A stretch of DNA of 64,000 nucleotides from NCBI GenBank assembly GCA_011316305.1, contig SAUG01000018.1:186001-250000 (forward strand). The letters are read 5' to 3'. The notes under the pieces are model-generated. The model searched no databases, had not been told where the DNA came from, and saw nothing but the letters and a program-made list of their open reading frames with translations. The stretch comes from Rusavskia elegans. Taxonomy: Eukaryota > Ascomycota > Lecanoromycetes > Teloschistales > Teloschistaceae. The position numbers and the translations under genes are program-made. Of this stretch, positions 34,688 through 46,216 are shown in pieces. Each line of letters begins with the position of its first letter. Within the stretch, counting starts at the first letter, position 1.

Positions 34688-35984
34688 ATGAAGGAGTACC
34701 AACTGTCTCGCCCGCCAGATGGCAACAGATCCCAAGGGTGGGCACTCCTGGCAGTCTGCTGGGCTTTCGTCACCGCAGCGCTTGCGACCACTATCCTACG
34801 AGTCTGGGTTCGCGTGAGATTAACTCGCAATCTGGGTTGGGATGATCACCATATGATCATAGCAATGGTCAGTCTACATGCCCGATCCCATCGTACGGGA
34901 CTAACGTCTACCCTAGGTGACTACTACCATGGGCGCCAGCCTCATCACCGCCGAAGTCATCGCTGGCGGTCTTGGTCGGCACAGCTATTACTTGCAGCCA
35001 TCACAACGGCGTCTCTTTGCTGCGCTCGGTTGGTCCGACTGGATCCAGACGTTCATCACCCTCATGTTCACCAAAATCAGCATCGCTCTGTTCTTGTTGC
35101 GCATTGTCGATAGCAGGAAAGTCCGCATGGCAATGTACGCGCTTATCGGATGCCTCGTATTCTTTACGACTATCTTCGTCTGCCTGTTTCTGGGTGTCTG
35201 TCGGCCGTTGAAGGCATACTGGAATGTGGGAATGGAGGCTGTATGCCTGAGCGACAATGTTTTCGAAAATATTGTGATTGCCCAAGGAGGTATGCTGCAG
35301 CGACAAGAGCCAGGATAAGCACAAAAGCTGATCGTGATCGGCAGTTCTCTCCATCATCACAGATCTAATTTGCGCTGCTTTCCCGGTTTTTTTCTTGAAA
35401 GGCCTGCAGGTCTCGCTTAGGACGAAGATCGGGCTATGCATTTTGATGGGTCTAGGCCTGATGTAAGTCACCGCACGATATTTTTCGGATCGATGATCCT
35501 AATATAACTACCAGCACCGCCGTATGCTGTACCGTCCGAACAGCTCTCTCAGCCGCCGTCAAGTCACCCGACGTCACCTGGGATATTGCCGCGAATGTAG
35601 CCTGGCGACTACCCGAAGTCAATATCGGCATCGTCTGTGCTAATGCCCCAGCATTACGGCCCATCTATCTTTACTTCCAGGGACGACTGGCTTCGCAACA
35701 GTCGAATTCTAGGACGGCGTACTCGAGGGATAAGATGATGAATGGCAGTGCAAGAAGGGTAAGTTGGGTGCGTCAGCTTATTACTTCTGGGTACTTGCCG
35801 ACTTCTGTATTTTCCCAATCTCTGTTGCACTTCAGGTCTACCTGATACTGATGACTACGTCCAGAAAGGTCAAGGCGATCTGGAGAATGGCGACTCCAAC
35901 GTCACGAGCGGGAGTGTGGGCACTGCTGAGACGGCGGTATCTTACGAAATGGGTATTGTAGGGCTGAGCAAAGATTCGAGATAG
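34688..35984 (+). CDS. Pth11-like rhodopsin-domain integral membrane protein (five exons)
   Basis: Exons 34688-34867, 34917-35289, 35345-35462, 35515-35758 and 35865-35984 keep frame and give 344 residues. The branch sites (ACTAAC, GCTGAT, CTAAT) are good. The product has about seven hydrophobic helices: W-A-L-L-A-V-C-W-A-F-V near the start, L-G-W-D-D-H-H-M after helix 1, K-I-S-I-A-L-F-L-L-R-I, then A-M-Y-A-L-I-G-C-L-V-F-F, C-R-P-L-K-A-Y-W-N and D-L-I-C-A-A-F-P-V. This is the fungal rhodopsin-domain family (Pth11-like, without a CFEM domain). The C-terminus ends E-M-G-I-V-G-L-S-K-D-S-R, as is common in the family. Members are candidate surface receptors; no ligand is implied. The last intron (107 bp) is the least certain. 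Confidence 0.8.
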
Positions 35985-36765
35985 CGAGCAGCGAGGACTG
36001 TACGATGGTAATGTTATAGTGAATAACACGAGGTCTTCCAGTCATTCTTTTAGGTACCACCCTTCCTATCCCCACGAGCTCCAGTGAAGATGCCGAAGCG
36101 TTTCTATGCAAGATGGGGACTTTATTCCAATTGAGTAATGCAGCTCATCGTAAAGTCCACCTATATCATTGCAGCTCCAATTGAATGGTTAATGTGTGAG
36201 AATCCCGGGATCCTAAGTTGATGAGTTGTTTTGATGGCTAACAAATTCGTACTCGCAGGTTGTGCTGTCATACTCCTGACGGTGTAAGCGGAACAACGAA
36301 AGGATTGCATTAGCGACTGGTATCTGGCATGATGGCCTTCAATAATTGGATTCTCTACAGTCCACCATGGGCGATCCCGTGTGATTCAGTAATCGTCCAG
36401 TCGATGCAAAGGTCATGGGTGCCTCCGATATGTTTCATCTTCCAAACACGTCACTCAATTGTTTCAAAGGCGCGTGTCGCGTTTCGCACCAAGCGCATGC
36501 TCAGTTCCGCCTTCACTCATAGAGAGAACGTCAAACGGTGACGTTTGCATAGCCCAACCGCGTTGTCAGTCAGTATATATTGGTTCTCATCCTTTTCCGG
36601 GTGGTAGTTTGACATTGTTCCTCCGGTCTCTCCATGGTCGACCGCCTCTTATGAAGAGCTCAGAGACGTAGGAAGTCCGAAGTATCTCCTGAGCATTTGA
36701 CTATTACGGTATCACCTTGAACCTGAACGGGATAAGACTACGGGGTGTGCAATTCACCTTACAGC
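35985..36765. other. Intergenic spacer
   Basis: No supported gene; likely promoter of the secreted-protein gene at its right end. Confidence 0.35.
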
Positions 36766-37518
36766 ATGTATCCTCTCACACTCTTCGCCCTACTGCTCTC
36801 TCTTTTGCCCCTCCTCACGCGCGCCGTTTCCGTCTCCCTCGAGTATGGCCAATTTGGCACACAAACCCATCAAAGGGTCGGCGTTCAGGTCTGCCGTAAC
36901 CTCCGCCCTGGTCGCTGCTGCCAGGGACGTCCAATCCCCGAGGACGCCGTCAACGCTTTCTATGTCCCGCCGCCCCACGAAGACTACCGCGTTGCACAAT
37001 GGACGAATCTCGGACCTCTGGATGTTGCATCTGTCTGGCAAGCTGGAGCTAATGGTGAAGGCGGATGCTCTGGAACGCCCCTTTCTACCACTGTAGGACC
37101 AGGGAGTTGGCGGTACCCTGCGATTGGGATTCCACAATCACAGGTAATCCTCACTGGCGCGAGTTATATTAAACTCCCAACTGGACAGCCCAAGGATATG
37201 GATGCGCCGTGGTTGGAAGCGGAAGGTATTTTAGGGCTTGTGACTGGGGGTGGGGAATGGGTTTCTAAAAAAGCGAGCTCTCCCGTGAGACAGCAGGCCT
37301 CGAATTGGCGGACTTTGACGTATGGGATTCCGAAAATGAGGAAGAGGGGGGTGGTTACGGGAGAGAAGGGACTGGTGTTGGCGCAACCGCCGCCGAAAGC
37401 GAATTCCGTTTGGGTGGATTTGATTGTGTATGATGGTAAGGAGTATACAGCGGAGAGTGAAGGTAGTCCGATATATAGGACTCAGGCTGGAGAGGTATTG
37501 GATTTTACGAGGCCATAG
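36766..37518 (+). CDS. Putative secreted protein, unknown function
   Basis: Intronless frame of 250 residues from ATG 36766. This start is chosen over an upstream in-frame ATG because it begins a clean signal peptide (M-Y-P-L-T-L-F-A-L-L-L-S-L-L-P-L-L-T-R-A). The mature part has early cysteines (V-C-R-N-L, R-C-C-Q-G-R), a conserved-looking G-P-L-D-V-A-S-V-W and W-R-Y-P-A-I-G-I-P. Its C-terminal half has many Lys and Pro and no membrane or GPI segment. No known domain recognised. Confidence 0.6.
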   Translation: MYPLTLFALLLSLLPLLTRAVSVSLEYGQFGTQTHQRVGVQVCRNLRPGRCCQGRPIPEDAVNAFYVPPPHEDYRVAQWTNLGPLDVASVWQAGANGEGGCSGTPLSTTVGPGSWRYPAIGIPQSQVILTGASYIKLPTGQPKDMDAPWLEAEGILGLVTGGGEWVSKKASSPVRQQASNWRTLTYGIPKMRKRGVVTGEKGLVLAQPPPKANSVWVDLIVYDGKEYTAESEGSPIYRTQAGEVLDFTRP

Positions 37519-38629
37519 AGTCTAGGAGGCAATTCTTGCGACGATCCGAGCTCGCAAATTATATCTGACGTGCCTAGGAGGAAGATGGCACTTCGAGTAG
37601 ATCTCAGCTGGTGGATTATGCACGAGCAAGCATATTTCTCGTCTCAAAGCTCTCTTGAGTACGATGATGATGGCCGTTGATCGGTATGAGATGTGTAGCC
37701 AGCGGAGATCCGATTGAGCGACTCGGGAGAGACAAAGGACAGTCCTGAAATGTGGTTTGGCTTGACGAGTTAAGAGGCACTTTCTCAGCGTCAAAATGCT
37801 CTGTCTGAAGGTATTTCTCGTCGTTGGGCATATACTCTTTGATGATGTTACACCCTGCAGGTCACGGACGTCCAATCAATACGAATGATACCGTCAGTGC
37901 TGGCTCCGCCAATCACGTTGAAAGCCTCGCATGGTCAGGGTTTCGATGTCCGCCCCTGGTGACTCGTTGACCTAGAACTGTTGTATATTCAAGGTCTATC
38001 CAACCGCCTGAGCCGCGCCCAATGTGTACTAGGATCCAAGATGCAGACACATGTCCAGTATAACCGAAAATGGCTGCTTGAATTATTGTTGCGTGATGTC
38101 TAGTGACCAACAGTAGGAAGCCTAAGGTCGAAGTCACTACTAGTCTTCGAATGCCAAAAATTGCCATTAAACATCCCTAAAAAATGCCAGGTCTAGGGCT
38201 AGAGCGATATGTATACAACCCGTTTGCTCTCAGTAAGCCCATCAGAGATTGTAGTCAGGAACAGAAACAGCATATATTACAGACAAAAAGAAGTCAAACG
38301 AAGGGCCGCAGGAACAGTTCATGTCTGGAATTGATTCGACGATAAATCGAACGAACAACCATCTGAGTTTACTGAGAGGCCACTGGCGACAATCCTTCGC
38401 AATCGCAGATCTTGGGCAGCCTGAACCTAAATACATTCCATAAGATTGCAAGACTTCAAGCAATCAAACTTCGGAACAGCATTAACTTCAGTGGCGAGCT
38501 GGACTCCTGCTACTGGTGAGAAGTCGTGCTGAACATGAGCAAGGGTACGTCAGTTACAGAGTGCTTTATGGATCTTGATTTATGCGTTATGGGCTTCTCT
38601 CCTGTTTAAGCAAGGTACTGATGAGACCG
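37519..38629. other. Intergenic interval
   Basis: Short minus-strand frames (37522-37875, 37913-38167) with no recognisable character. Nothing supported. Confidence 0.3.
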
Positions 38630-39441
38630 TCAGATCGCCATTCGGTTATATTGAGCAGCCATGAGGTCCTCTGCCCCCATGCTCTCTGCGCTCTGGGTCA
38701 TCGCCCTCAAGAACTCAGCCCTCTCCCTGAAAATCCGAATGCAGCCTTCGCGAGCACTGGTCGCCTTCTCGTGTGCTTCTTTGTCGAAGGGAAAGGGGGA
38801 ATTTATCCTCAGGAAATTCTCCTTCTCTTTCTCCCTATGATCATTACGAAGAAAGTCGCCCAAGAACCTAGAGCAAGCATCAGCAGGCTTTCCTCTGTTG
38901 AGGTAGTGGAGGCTTACAAGTGTTCTGCTGCTTGTACCGGCAACTTCAAGAGAATGCTGATGTCGAGTTGAGTTGCAAGTGTGTTCAAAATCCTGCCAAA
39001 CCCGATCCACATGTTGATCAACTGTTCAGTCTTCTCAACGACACCAGCGGCGAATCTGCCTTCCTGCCTCATCTTATGGCCGATGAACGTGTCCAGGTCC
39101 TTGAGCACCAATGGTGTGATCGACCTGCCGTTGCGGGGAATGTTGGGACGTACAAGCGTGTCGAGGTCGTACCAGAAGAGATAGCGGCATAGGCGCTGAG
39201 GATCGTTCTTGGCCGTGGTTCTTTCAATGTCAAGAGTGCTTCGCATGGACTCCATAAGCGATCCGCAAGGGAGAGCCACGATGCTGCAATTTTGACAGTC
39301 ATGAAATCCGGGGACAAAGAGCTAGTGGTTGAATTAATTTCTTGATTACAATAGCAGGTACTCTCTTCGAACACTTACTCTGTGATCGAACAGACAGGGG
39401 CTTTCCATGAACCCACGTATGGACTCTAGAGGGGGATTCAT
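38630..39441 (-). CDS. Unrecognised three-exon protein
   Basis: Exons 39441-39379, 39321-38918 and 38867-38630 give 234 residues. Introns are 57 bp (GTAAGT...CTAG) and 50 bp (GTAAGC...CTAG with GCTGAT branch site). Exon 1 encodes MNPPLESIRGFMESPCLFDHR. The body is hydrophilic and helical-looking: R-L-C-R-Y-L-F-W-Y-D-L-D-T-L-V-R-P-N-I-P, then L-I-N-M-W-I-G-F-G-R-I, and a basic segment F-L-R-N-D-H-R-E-K-E-K-E. No signal peptide. I do not recognise the family; consistent splice signals and phase make it a real gene candidate. Confidence 0.55.
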
Positions 39442-42400
39442 GATGGCTGAGGGGTGTATGAGCGAGGCGATACACTTTCCTGTGGGTGTTGGAGAATGAG
39501 GTGAAGTGAAGGAAGGAAAGCCAGGAAAGAAATTTCGGAATGATAAGTGGGACAGAAACCAGATGAAACAGCTGCGCAACAAAGAGTAAAAAGGCGGTGC
39601 GGCTACGTACCTCTGACACCTTGTTTGCTGTACTGCAGGGACTTGGCGGTGAAGCATCTCATAACCAAAAACCTGCATCGACAGATTGGTGAGCACTCCC
39701 AACATTAATCTATGGAGTAACTCCAGGCATCGCCCGACGGACCGGTCCAGGTCGTCCATAGCCACATGATCTGGACGGGCTAGTGAACGTCAAAACGCAT
39801 CGCTCACCTCTCGGTACGAGAGTTGATACGATGATCATCTGGTCAGTGATCGACTAGCGTGCTCTTTTTGGCTTGGTGGTAGATTACTTTGAGAATCGTT
39901 ATTTTGAGAATCGCTCCGGAAAACGCTCAACAAGGACCAGTACTTTGGATTGGACAACTTAGATGCAGAGTTGCCGCAGTTCCTGCGTCCTAGATTCTAA
40001 TGTTGGATATGCACTATCAGCGTTCAAAGATCTGCCACCGATCAGTCCCAATACTTACTTACTCGTTAATCGAAAAACTGCAGTCTTTTGACTCTGTGCC
40101 CCCAGGCTGTATCGAGATTCCTTATCTTCGTAGCCGATCTCTCCAACATACTCGATCGACTAGACTCTTTGCTCCCAGCTGAACCATCGCTTGTGGCTGA
40201 ACGTTGGTCTGCTCTCGGGCCTATCACAGCACCATGACTGCTGAATGACCGAAGTCAAGCCAGCCATGACAATTATGAACCAAATCTGCTTTTAGCATCA
40301 CAGCTCATCTCCTAGGAGCTTCTGGCATGACTGTGAGTACTGACTCATAGACAAGGTGGTAATTATCATCAGGTGCTACCTCGTTGATCCTTGAGTTATT
40401 AACAGGGGTCGCCAATACTTGATCGCAACACTGCACAGAGCTAAACGCTTGCAAGCGGGAAGGAGGGAATACTAGCCTGATGCCGAGCCAAAAAGGAGCC
40501 TGTGTATTAGGGGTTTTATTGAGGGAACGGATAAATTTTAGGCGTGGGTGAAGGTGATAAAGCGGACTAAGAAAGGAAGTATCACATTGAACGTTGACTG
40601 GTGCGTCGGTGACACCCGCGACAGTGAACTCGGATTTATGACCCTGTCCAGAGCTTACCATACTCTTCCCGATCGTTTAAAATTCCTCTGGATTCCTCCC
40701 CAAAAGCCTCTACAATTCATCCGTCACGAAGGCCGTCTCCCAGATTTGATGGCCTCAAAACTTGTCGCCCGCTGCTTGGGGATATCGCTCGGACCATGGC
40801 TCTGGAGTTGCTCTTGCACCTCTTTCTCCTGAACATACCCTCCAACGCTCAACGACCTAATTTTCATTTCTCAATCACCGATCTTGTTCACAAGCTCGCT
40901 CGCCTCAGCTACACTCCAGGCCCGGGGGCCACTCGACATGACGCACTAATCCTTATAACGAGCGACGGCGTTAGGTACAACAGTGTGAACGCTTTGCACA
41001 AGTCGTGCGGTCGCCTCACCTAAGTCATCGATTTTGGTCCACGCTATGCCAGGAGCCGAGCCATCGTGGAATATCCTAATCTCGCATATAATCATGGCGT
41101 GGGAAAGCTGGTGCACACTGGACAGGACTCGGATTCGACGGCTCCACGAATTGCTGTATACGGAGAAACTATTCCATTCCCCTTGTGTCTTTATGTGCGC
41201 TGGGGAGTCGAGGCATTCCTCCGTGGCAAGATACGCTTGCAATACACGCACAGCAGAGGATGTACCGCCCTCGCCGCCGAAATCTGTTGAGGTATAGAGA
41301 ACATTGGAAACACCAGGCGTGCTATTGCGCGCCGGTATAACGGCGCTTCTGTGAGCCTATGAGACGGCAAACTAGTCTTTAGCAGGTTTAGGAGCACTCA
41401 ATTTGCTAGGCATACCTCGGAGCGATGCTTGAGTTCGATGCTAGGATAGGTGTCAAACTGCCTTCGATCCTTTATCAGAACTAGATATTAGTTCACCACC
41501 CGCATTCTTTTGGTTTTGGTGTTAAAGTCTGACAAGAGGATCTTAGGATCGGACGGTACATACAATCGAAGGCTTGCGCAAAAGTCTTGGGAGAGTCGTC
41601 ATCTGCTTGTTTCGCGGTGACACTAGTTTCAAGACGATCCGAGGGGTTCTTCGATGGGTTACAGGATATCAGGACCAGCTTGCTTGAATCCACGCCCATA
41701 AGAAAGTGGGTTGAAGGTTTGTCCTCCGCTTTCCATAAGCCGGGAGGATTGCAATCTAGGAAATTACGGTCTGGCTAGCTACTATTGTAGTTTAGATATA
41801 TGTCTGTACAGAAGGAAAAGGGGAACGCCACATTCCAGAAGGATTGTACGCAAAGTCAGAGAGGGTTGGCGACGTCATATAATGCAGCGACTAGAACGAT
41901 AACATATATGAACTACCGGAGATTGAGAGCCTAACGGCCAGTACAGGGATTGACCAGACGAGAAAATTTCTTGTGACGTTAAAAACCTATGTTGTGGGGA
42001 AAAGTGGAGTGATGAATGACATGACAGTATGCCGCTACCGCCCCAATGGTTGAAGCCTAACTTAAGCCCGACAACCTCGGAATGAGTCGGAGAGATAGAA
42101 AAAAAACTCCACCAAAACTGTCCACTGCAACTGCGTTCTACAACGATCAGAGTAGCATTCAAGCCCATCATCTACTGCTGAGGGGCGTCCCGTATATACG
42201 CAGAGTACCTCTTGCGCCGCCCTCCTACAGGGTTGAGATCTGAGTCTAATCCAGGATACGATCGATACACAACTCACGATAGTCGAATAGGTCGGCGTAC
42301 TTGATAATCCCACGAGCTTTGAGTAATCAACTCGTTGGCGAGTCTTACAAATTACAAGCCTTTTTGTGATACCCGGTGACGGAGCTTTCAACTTATCGTT

Positions 42401-42523
42401 TTCCACCGCGTGTACCGCAGTGCCGACGGGTCGCCAGGAAGATCCAGCCACAGCTGTATAAAAACCACTCGTTCATCCGCTCTTGTCCTTCAGACGATCC
42501 CAATAACTGAAAAGTTTGGAAAT
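39442..42523. other. 3-kb interval without a supported gene
   Basis: Dense short overlapping frames in all six readings but nothing with a domain, signal peptide or consistent splice pattern. May hold regulatory sequence or decayed genes. Confidence 0.3.
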
Positions 42524-43684
42524 ATGCGCGGCCCACGCATAACATCTCTGATCGTTGACATATCGCTTCTCGCATCCGCGGTTTCCTCAGCAGTGATAAC
42601 ACCGGCACAGTTTATAGGCGGACAGATCGGTCCTGTTTCGTACAATGAGAATGATCGACTAGACGTCGGAGAAGTCCTGTCCGATCCAGCTACCACAGCT
42701 GTTACCTCGCCCAGCGCCATCGCGATCGATGTTGCATGCAACGGCAGAATATTCGGCACTGACCTGAACCTAGAAAGCTGCCTAGACGCTCTGCGCTTGA
42801 TTCCTCCAGGACGACAGCAAAATAGCTTCGCAATGCGACATGAACCGCCCAGCGCTCAGTCCAATGTCAAGCTCCCGTACAGGTGGCTGAGCCGTAAGTT
42901 GCACAGAAGGGCAAAAGCCCATCGCAGCCCCTACCACATATTTAGAAAGAGCTCGCTGATTTGTGCACGTGGGACAGCGGACGGACTTTGTAGTTTCCAC
43001 GTCTACTTGGTTGAGCCGGCTGTCCAAGCTCATGCGAGCTACCTGGAAATCTTCCTAGCGGCCACCACAGTAATGCATACCTGCGTTAACAGCGCTCGGA
43101 GTAAAGGAGGCGTCGCAAGTAACATCGGTAACACATATCCCATCTTGATACGCTCTCACGGCCTGATCTGTTTGTAGGTGGTGACAATAAGCTTGCGGTA
43201 TCGGTAGCCAAATCCGAGAACAGCGATATTCATTGCCTGCCCAATACCAGAGCACCTTCAGCTGCTGCATGCCACGCCATTATCGATAATATTGATGCTT
43301 CGAGACAGTTGACGCTCTTCGGCGACCCATTCCTCCAGCCACCAGCAGAGCAACCCCTTCCTCATTTCTTGTCAGATGGTAATTATTCCTTGCTTCCCTT
43401 AATTTGAATTGCACTGCTGTTATATGTCCGATCTGACATTTCTTTCTTCAGTGAACCATGAATGCTGGGCTTCTATTAGGTTGCCGCAGCTTCGCGGAAT
43501 GACGCAATACGCCACGTGGTTCGAAATGTGGGAGGCGGCATCGGCAATATACTATATGTGTTTGCTGCCCCATGGAGTCAACGGCTTCGCCAATTCGATC
43601 GGCAGAGCGGGTCCGGGACCCGGACAGATCCAAATGTATCTTCTCAATCGTCCACTCACGGTGGGGAATTCGACGAAGGTCTAA
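42524..43684 (+). CDS. Secreted fungal protein with two repeats of a Cys/WYE-type domain (four exons)
   Basis: Exons 42524-42893, 42978-43127, 43178-43378 and 43452-43684 give 317 residues in frame (introns 84, 50 and 73 bp, with GCTGAT/CCTGAT/TCTGAC branch sites). A signal peptide is followed by I-D-V-A-C-N-G-R-I-F-G-T-D-L-N-L-E-S-C-L-D-A. Then come L-P-Y-R-W-L-S, D-G-L-C-S-F, and G-G-V-A-S-N-I-G-G-D-N-K-L-A-V. Exon 4 has W-F-E-M-W-E-A-A-S-A-I-Y. This matches a widespread family of secreted ascomycete proteins of unknown function that I know by its S-C-L-D-A and W-Y-E-I-W-E-A-A motifs. The last residues after the second motif look shortened compared with usual members. Confidence 0.65.
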
Positions 43685-44755
43685 CCTTTTTGGAGAAGCG
43701 ATCGTGATGGAGTATGATCTCTTGGGGTCGTAAGATATAGTACTCGGGATGCTTTTAGGCTGTCGGACCCTGGTATAGTTAATCAAAGCTAGCCAAGCCC
43801 CTTTATCGAGTACCACCGTTACACTTCTTTGCGTTCGGCAGGATCGCTGACATTGGCGCTGGAATATTTCACTTCGTGGCTTTGGTCTTGACCAGGTAAC
43901 CCATACCGAGCTTATCAAACGTCAGTGGAGCGGGACTCCTTGATAGGAGACACTTGAGACCAAGCAGCCATTCATTCCCACATGGCCACGCCATCTTTGC
44001 TAAACCACTGTGCCCGGCTCTTCTGTAAGTGGAACTGGCTGCCCGGGCTGCTACATTGTTAGCCGATGAAAGTGGCTCCCTCCTGCTGCCTTTGGTGGAG
44101 GATCTGGATATCATGGCACCCCTTGGTTTGAGCATGGATCGCTCCGTCAGTCTCCGGCTGTCGAGAGCAAATGACAAAGATTTGGAAAGGAATTTTGAGA
44201 TGACCATTGAGGAGAATGGAGGTACGAAAAGCGCTCCATCGGTTCACGCGACAGGATCCGTTGCCCTTGAAGCCTCCGAGTCGAAGCAACTCACGAATTG
44301 CTCGGGTTCGAATAGTTGGGTAGTTATGACAAGATCAATCGACTAAAGGATGCGTCACGTATGACCAATACTGTAAGGGCGTCACCCGCATATATAGACG
44401 GGGCAATAAGGTTGCGGGCGCTGTCAAATTGCCGGACGAGGATCTTAGCATCTTCCGAAAGGGCATCACCAAGCCAATTGCCGTCGACAATTTCGTCCAA
44501 GTGGCCGGGTTGCAGATGAACTGTTTGCACGAATGCGAAGCCGATAAAGTAAAAGGAGCCGATAATAGCAAGATGCTGGCATGTACTCAACACATCATAA
44601 CGACGAGACGCTGAGAGCGGCACGCAGGTACTTGAATTGATCCCCCCCTGCTATTCCGAAAAAATGACAATATCGATCTACTGCTGACGTCTAGCTCTGC
44701 AGAGCGAAGGATGACCCCAAGGCCAAGCTAACTGTATGAACCTTAGAAGTCTAAC
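43685..44755. other. Intergenic interval
   Basis: A 105-codon plus-strand frame (44029-44346) and opposing minus frames overlap; none has recognisable character. Nothing supported. Confidence 0.3.
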
Positions 44756-45413
44756 TCAAAGCCCGTCTGCACAGGCCGGGCTTTGCGCCATTCGTGAACA
44801 TTGGCTTTCAGCAGCTCTGCAAGTGCGCCATTGAGTTTTGGGCTTTCCATCAATGAGTACAGCCGACGTGACGTCAAAAGGCTGGACCCCTCCCTTGTTG
44901 CCACAATTGTCCTTGCTGTACCAGGTGCCCTTGGCTTCCTGCCGGATAATCTTGAACTGTAAACCGCAGACACAAGGCTCGATGTCGTCGCCGGAGGCAA
45001 CGCAGTCCTGGGAGGTCGTTTGCACTGTTGTTGTTGTTGTAGCGATGCTGACGCCGAAAGTGAGACCGGCTTCCAGACCGTCGAGGAGATCAAACGCGGC
45101 GTTGCCTCCAAAGTCCACGGCAATCTCTTTAGAGAGCTCTCGACCTTCCGTCAGGCTGCATGCTGCAGTTTGTTATCGGCCGTCGCGAGAAATATCTGTC
45201 GAACGGAAGGAATCATTTACACTCTTGCCCTGCGGTACAGGTATTCGCATCATAGTTCTGCCACCCGTGATCTCCAACCTTCTCAGTCGCATCTGCCGTG
45301 CTGGCAGTGGTGTAAAAGTGTCCCATTACACAAGGGGTTGTTCCTGGGAACATGTACTGTGGGGTGGACGCTACTAGATGTGATAAGGATATGAGAATTC
45401 CAAGGGTAGACAT
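44756..45413 (-). CDS. Small secreted cysteine-containing protein (two exons)
   Basis: Exons 45413-45221 and 45162-44756 (58-bp intron: GTAAAT donor, GATAAC branch, CTGCAG acceptor) give 199 residues. The N-terminus is a short signal peptide (M-S-T-L-G-I-L-I-S-L-S-H-L-V-A-S). The mature part has N-T-C-T-A-G-Q-E-S-C-S-L-T-E-G, a Gly/Thr stretch F-G-V-S-I-A-T-T-T-T-T-V, and then C-V-C-G-L-Q, D-N-C-G-N and W-R-T-C near the end. The even cysteine spacing suggests disulfide-bonded extracellular protein. Family not recognised with confidence; effector-like by size and cysteines, which is inference. Confidence 0.6.
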
Positions 45414-45639
45414 GCTTCTATTACTTGAACAAGTAGAATTTGAGATCCGCAGTTTAGAGGACAACTGCTTCGGTTTCTTTCTCAGAAGAAGAGACTTTGA
45501 CAATAATCACTGAGTGAGAGGAGATACCTTATAATTTATCTTCAGAGCAGCGGCGGTGTCTGTGCTACCAACGCCAGGGCAAAGGCTAGGAGGGACGGCT
45601 AGATGTAGATGGGACGGCAGGACATGCAACAGAAAGGCC

Positions 45640-45920
45640 CCTGAGCATAGATTGCGTCTCCGGATGTCAGTGGTTACACTGCGTTTCAATGGAGACCAAT
45701 TAAATGAACCTTCCTGTCTGTTCCCGGAGTGTAAGATACCAATTAATGAACCTTCCTGTCTGATCCCGGTGTGTAACCAAAGCAATGAGTGATGACTAAA
45801 GTACGGACGACAGCAAGACTCGCTGTTCCGTATAGATTGCGTCTCCAGATGTCAATGGTTACACTGCGTTTCGTACAACCAGAGTACGGACGACAGCAAG
45901 ACATGCTGTCCCGTACTACG
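45640..45920. repeat. Patch of interspersed duplicated motifs with hairpin potential
   Basis: Three short units are each present twice: ATAGATTGCGTCTCC plus following bases (from about 45647 and 45831), TGAACCTTCCTGTCTG (from about 45706 and 45747), and AGTACGGACGACAGCAAGAC (from about 45799 and 45882). The third unit is followed by an inverted partner (for example GTACGG...ACAGCA with TGCTGT...CCGTAC), so it can fold as a hairpin. No coding sense. It lies between two divergently transcribed secreted-protein genes. Confidence 0.6.
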
Positions 45921-46216
45921 CTTGACAAGGGACTGCATCCTGCGAATTAAAAAACATCCATAATCCTGGAAGTGACAAGCGTGCCTTGTTTGATAAATTA
46001 GATATGATTCGCATTAATCTATTAGTGTAACAATGACCAAGGTTCGATATCGAGGTAGGGACGCTTGTCACCTCGGCGTAGGGGAATCAGCGTATCTGGG
46101 TGGTCGATGCGCATGACGTCACTAACGCGTTTACGGCGGGTATCCACAGACTCATCAATAAAAAGCAGGACTGGCTTCATCCACTGTCCAACATTCATAC
46201 CCATGTCTCAGATACA

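Noticed and set aside
44029..44346. 105-codon plus-strand frame with coding-like composition
   Set aside because: Strongly overlapped by minus frames and no recognisable motif or neighbours to support it.
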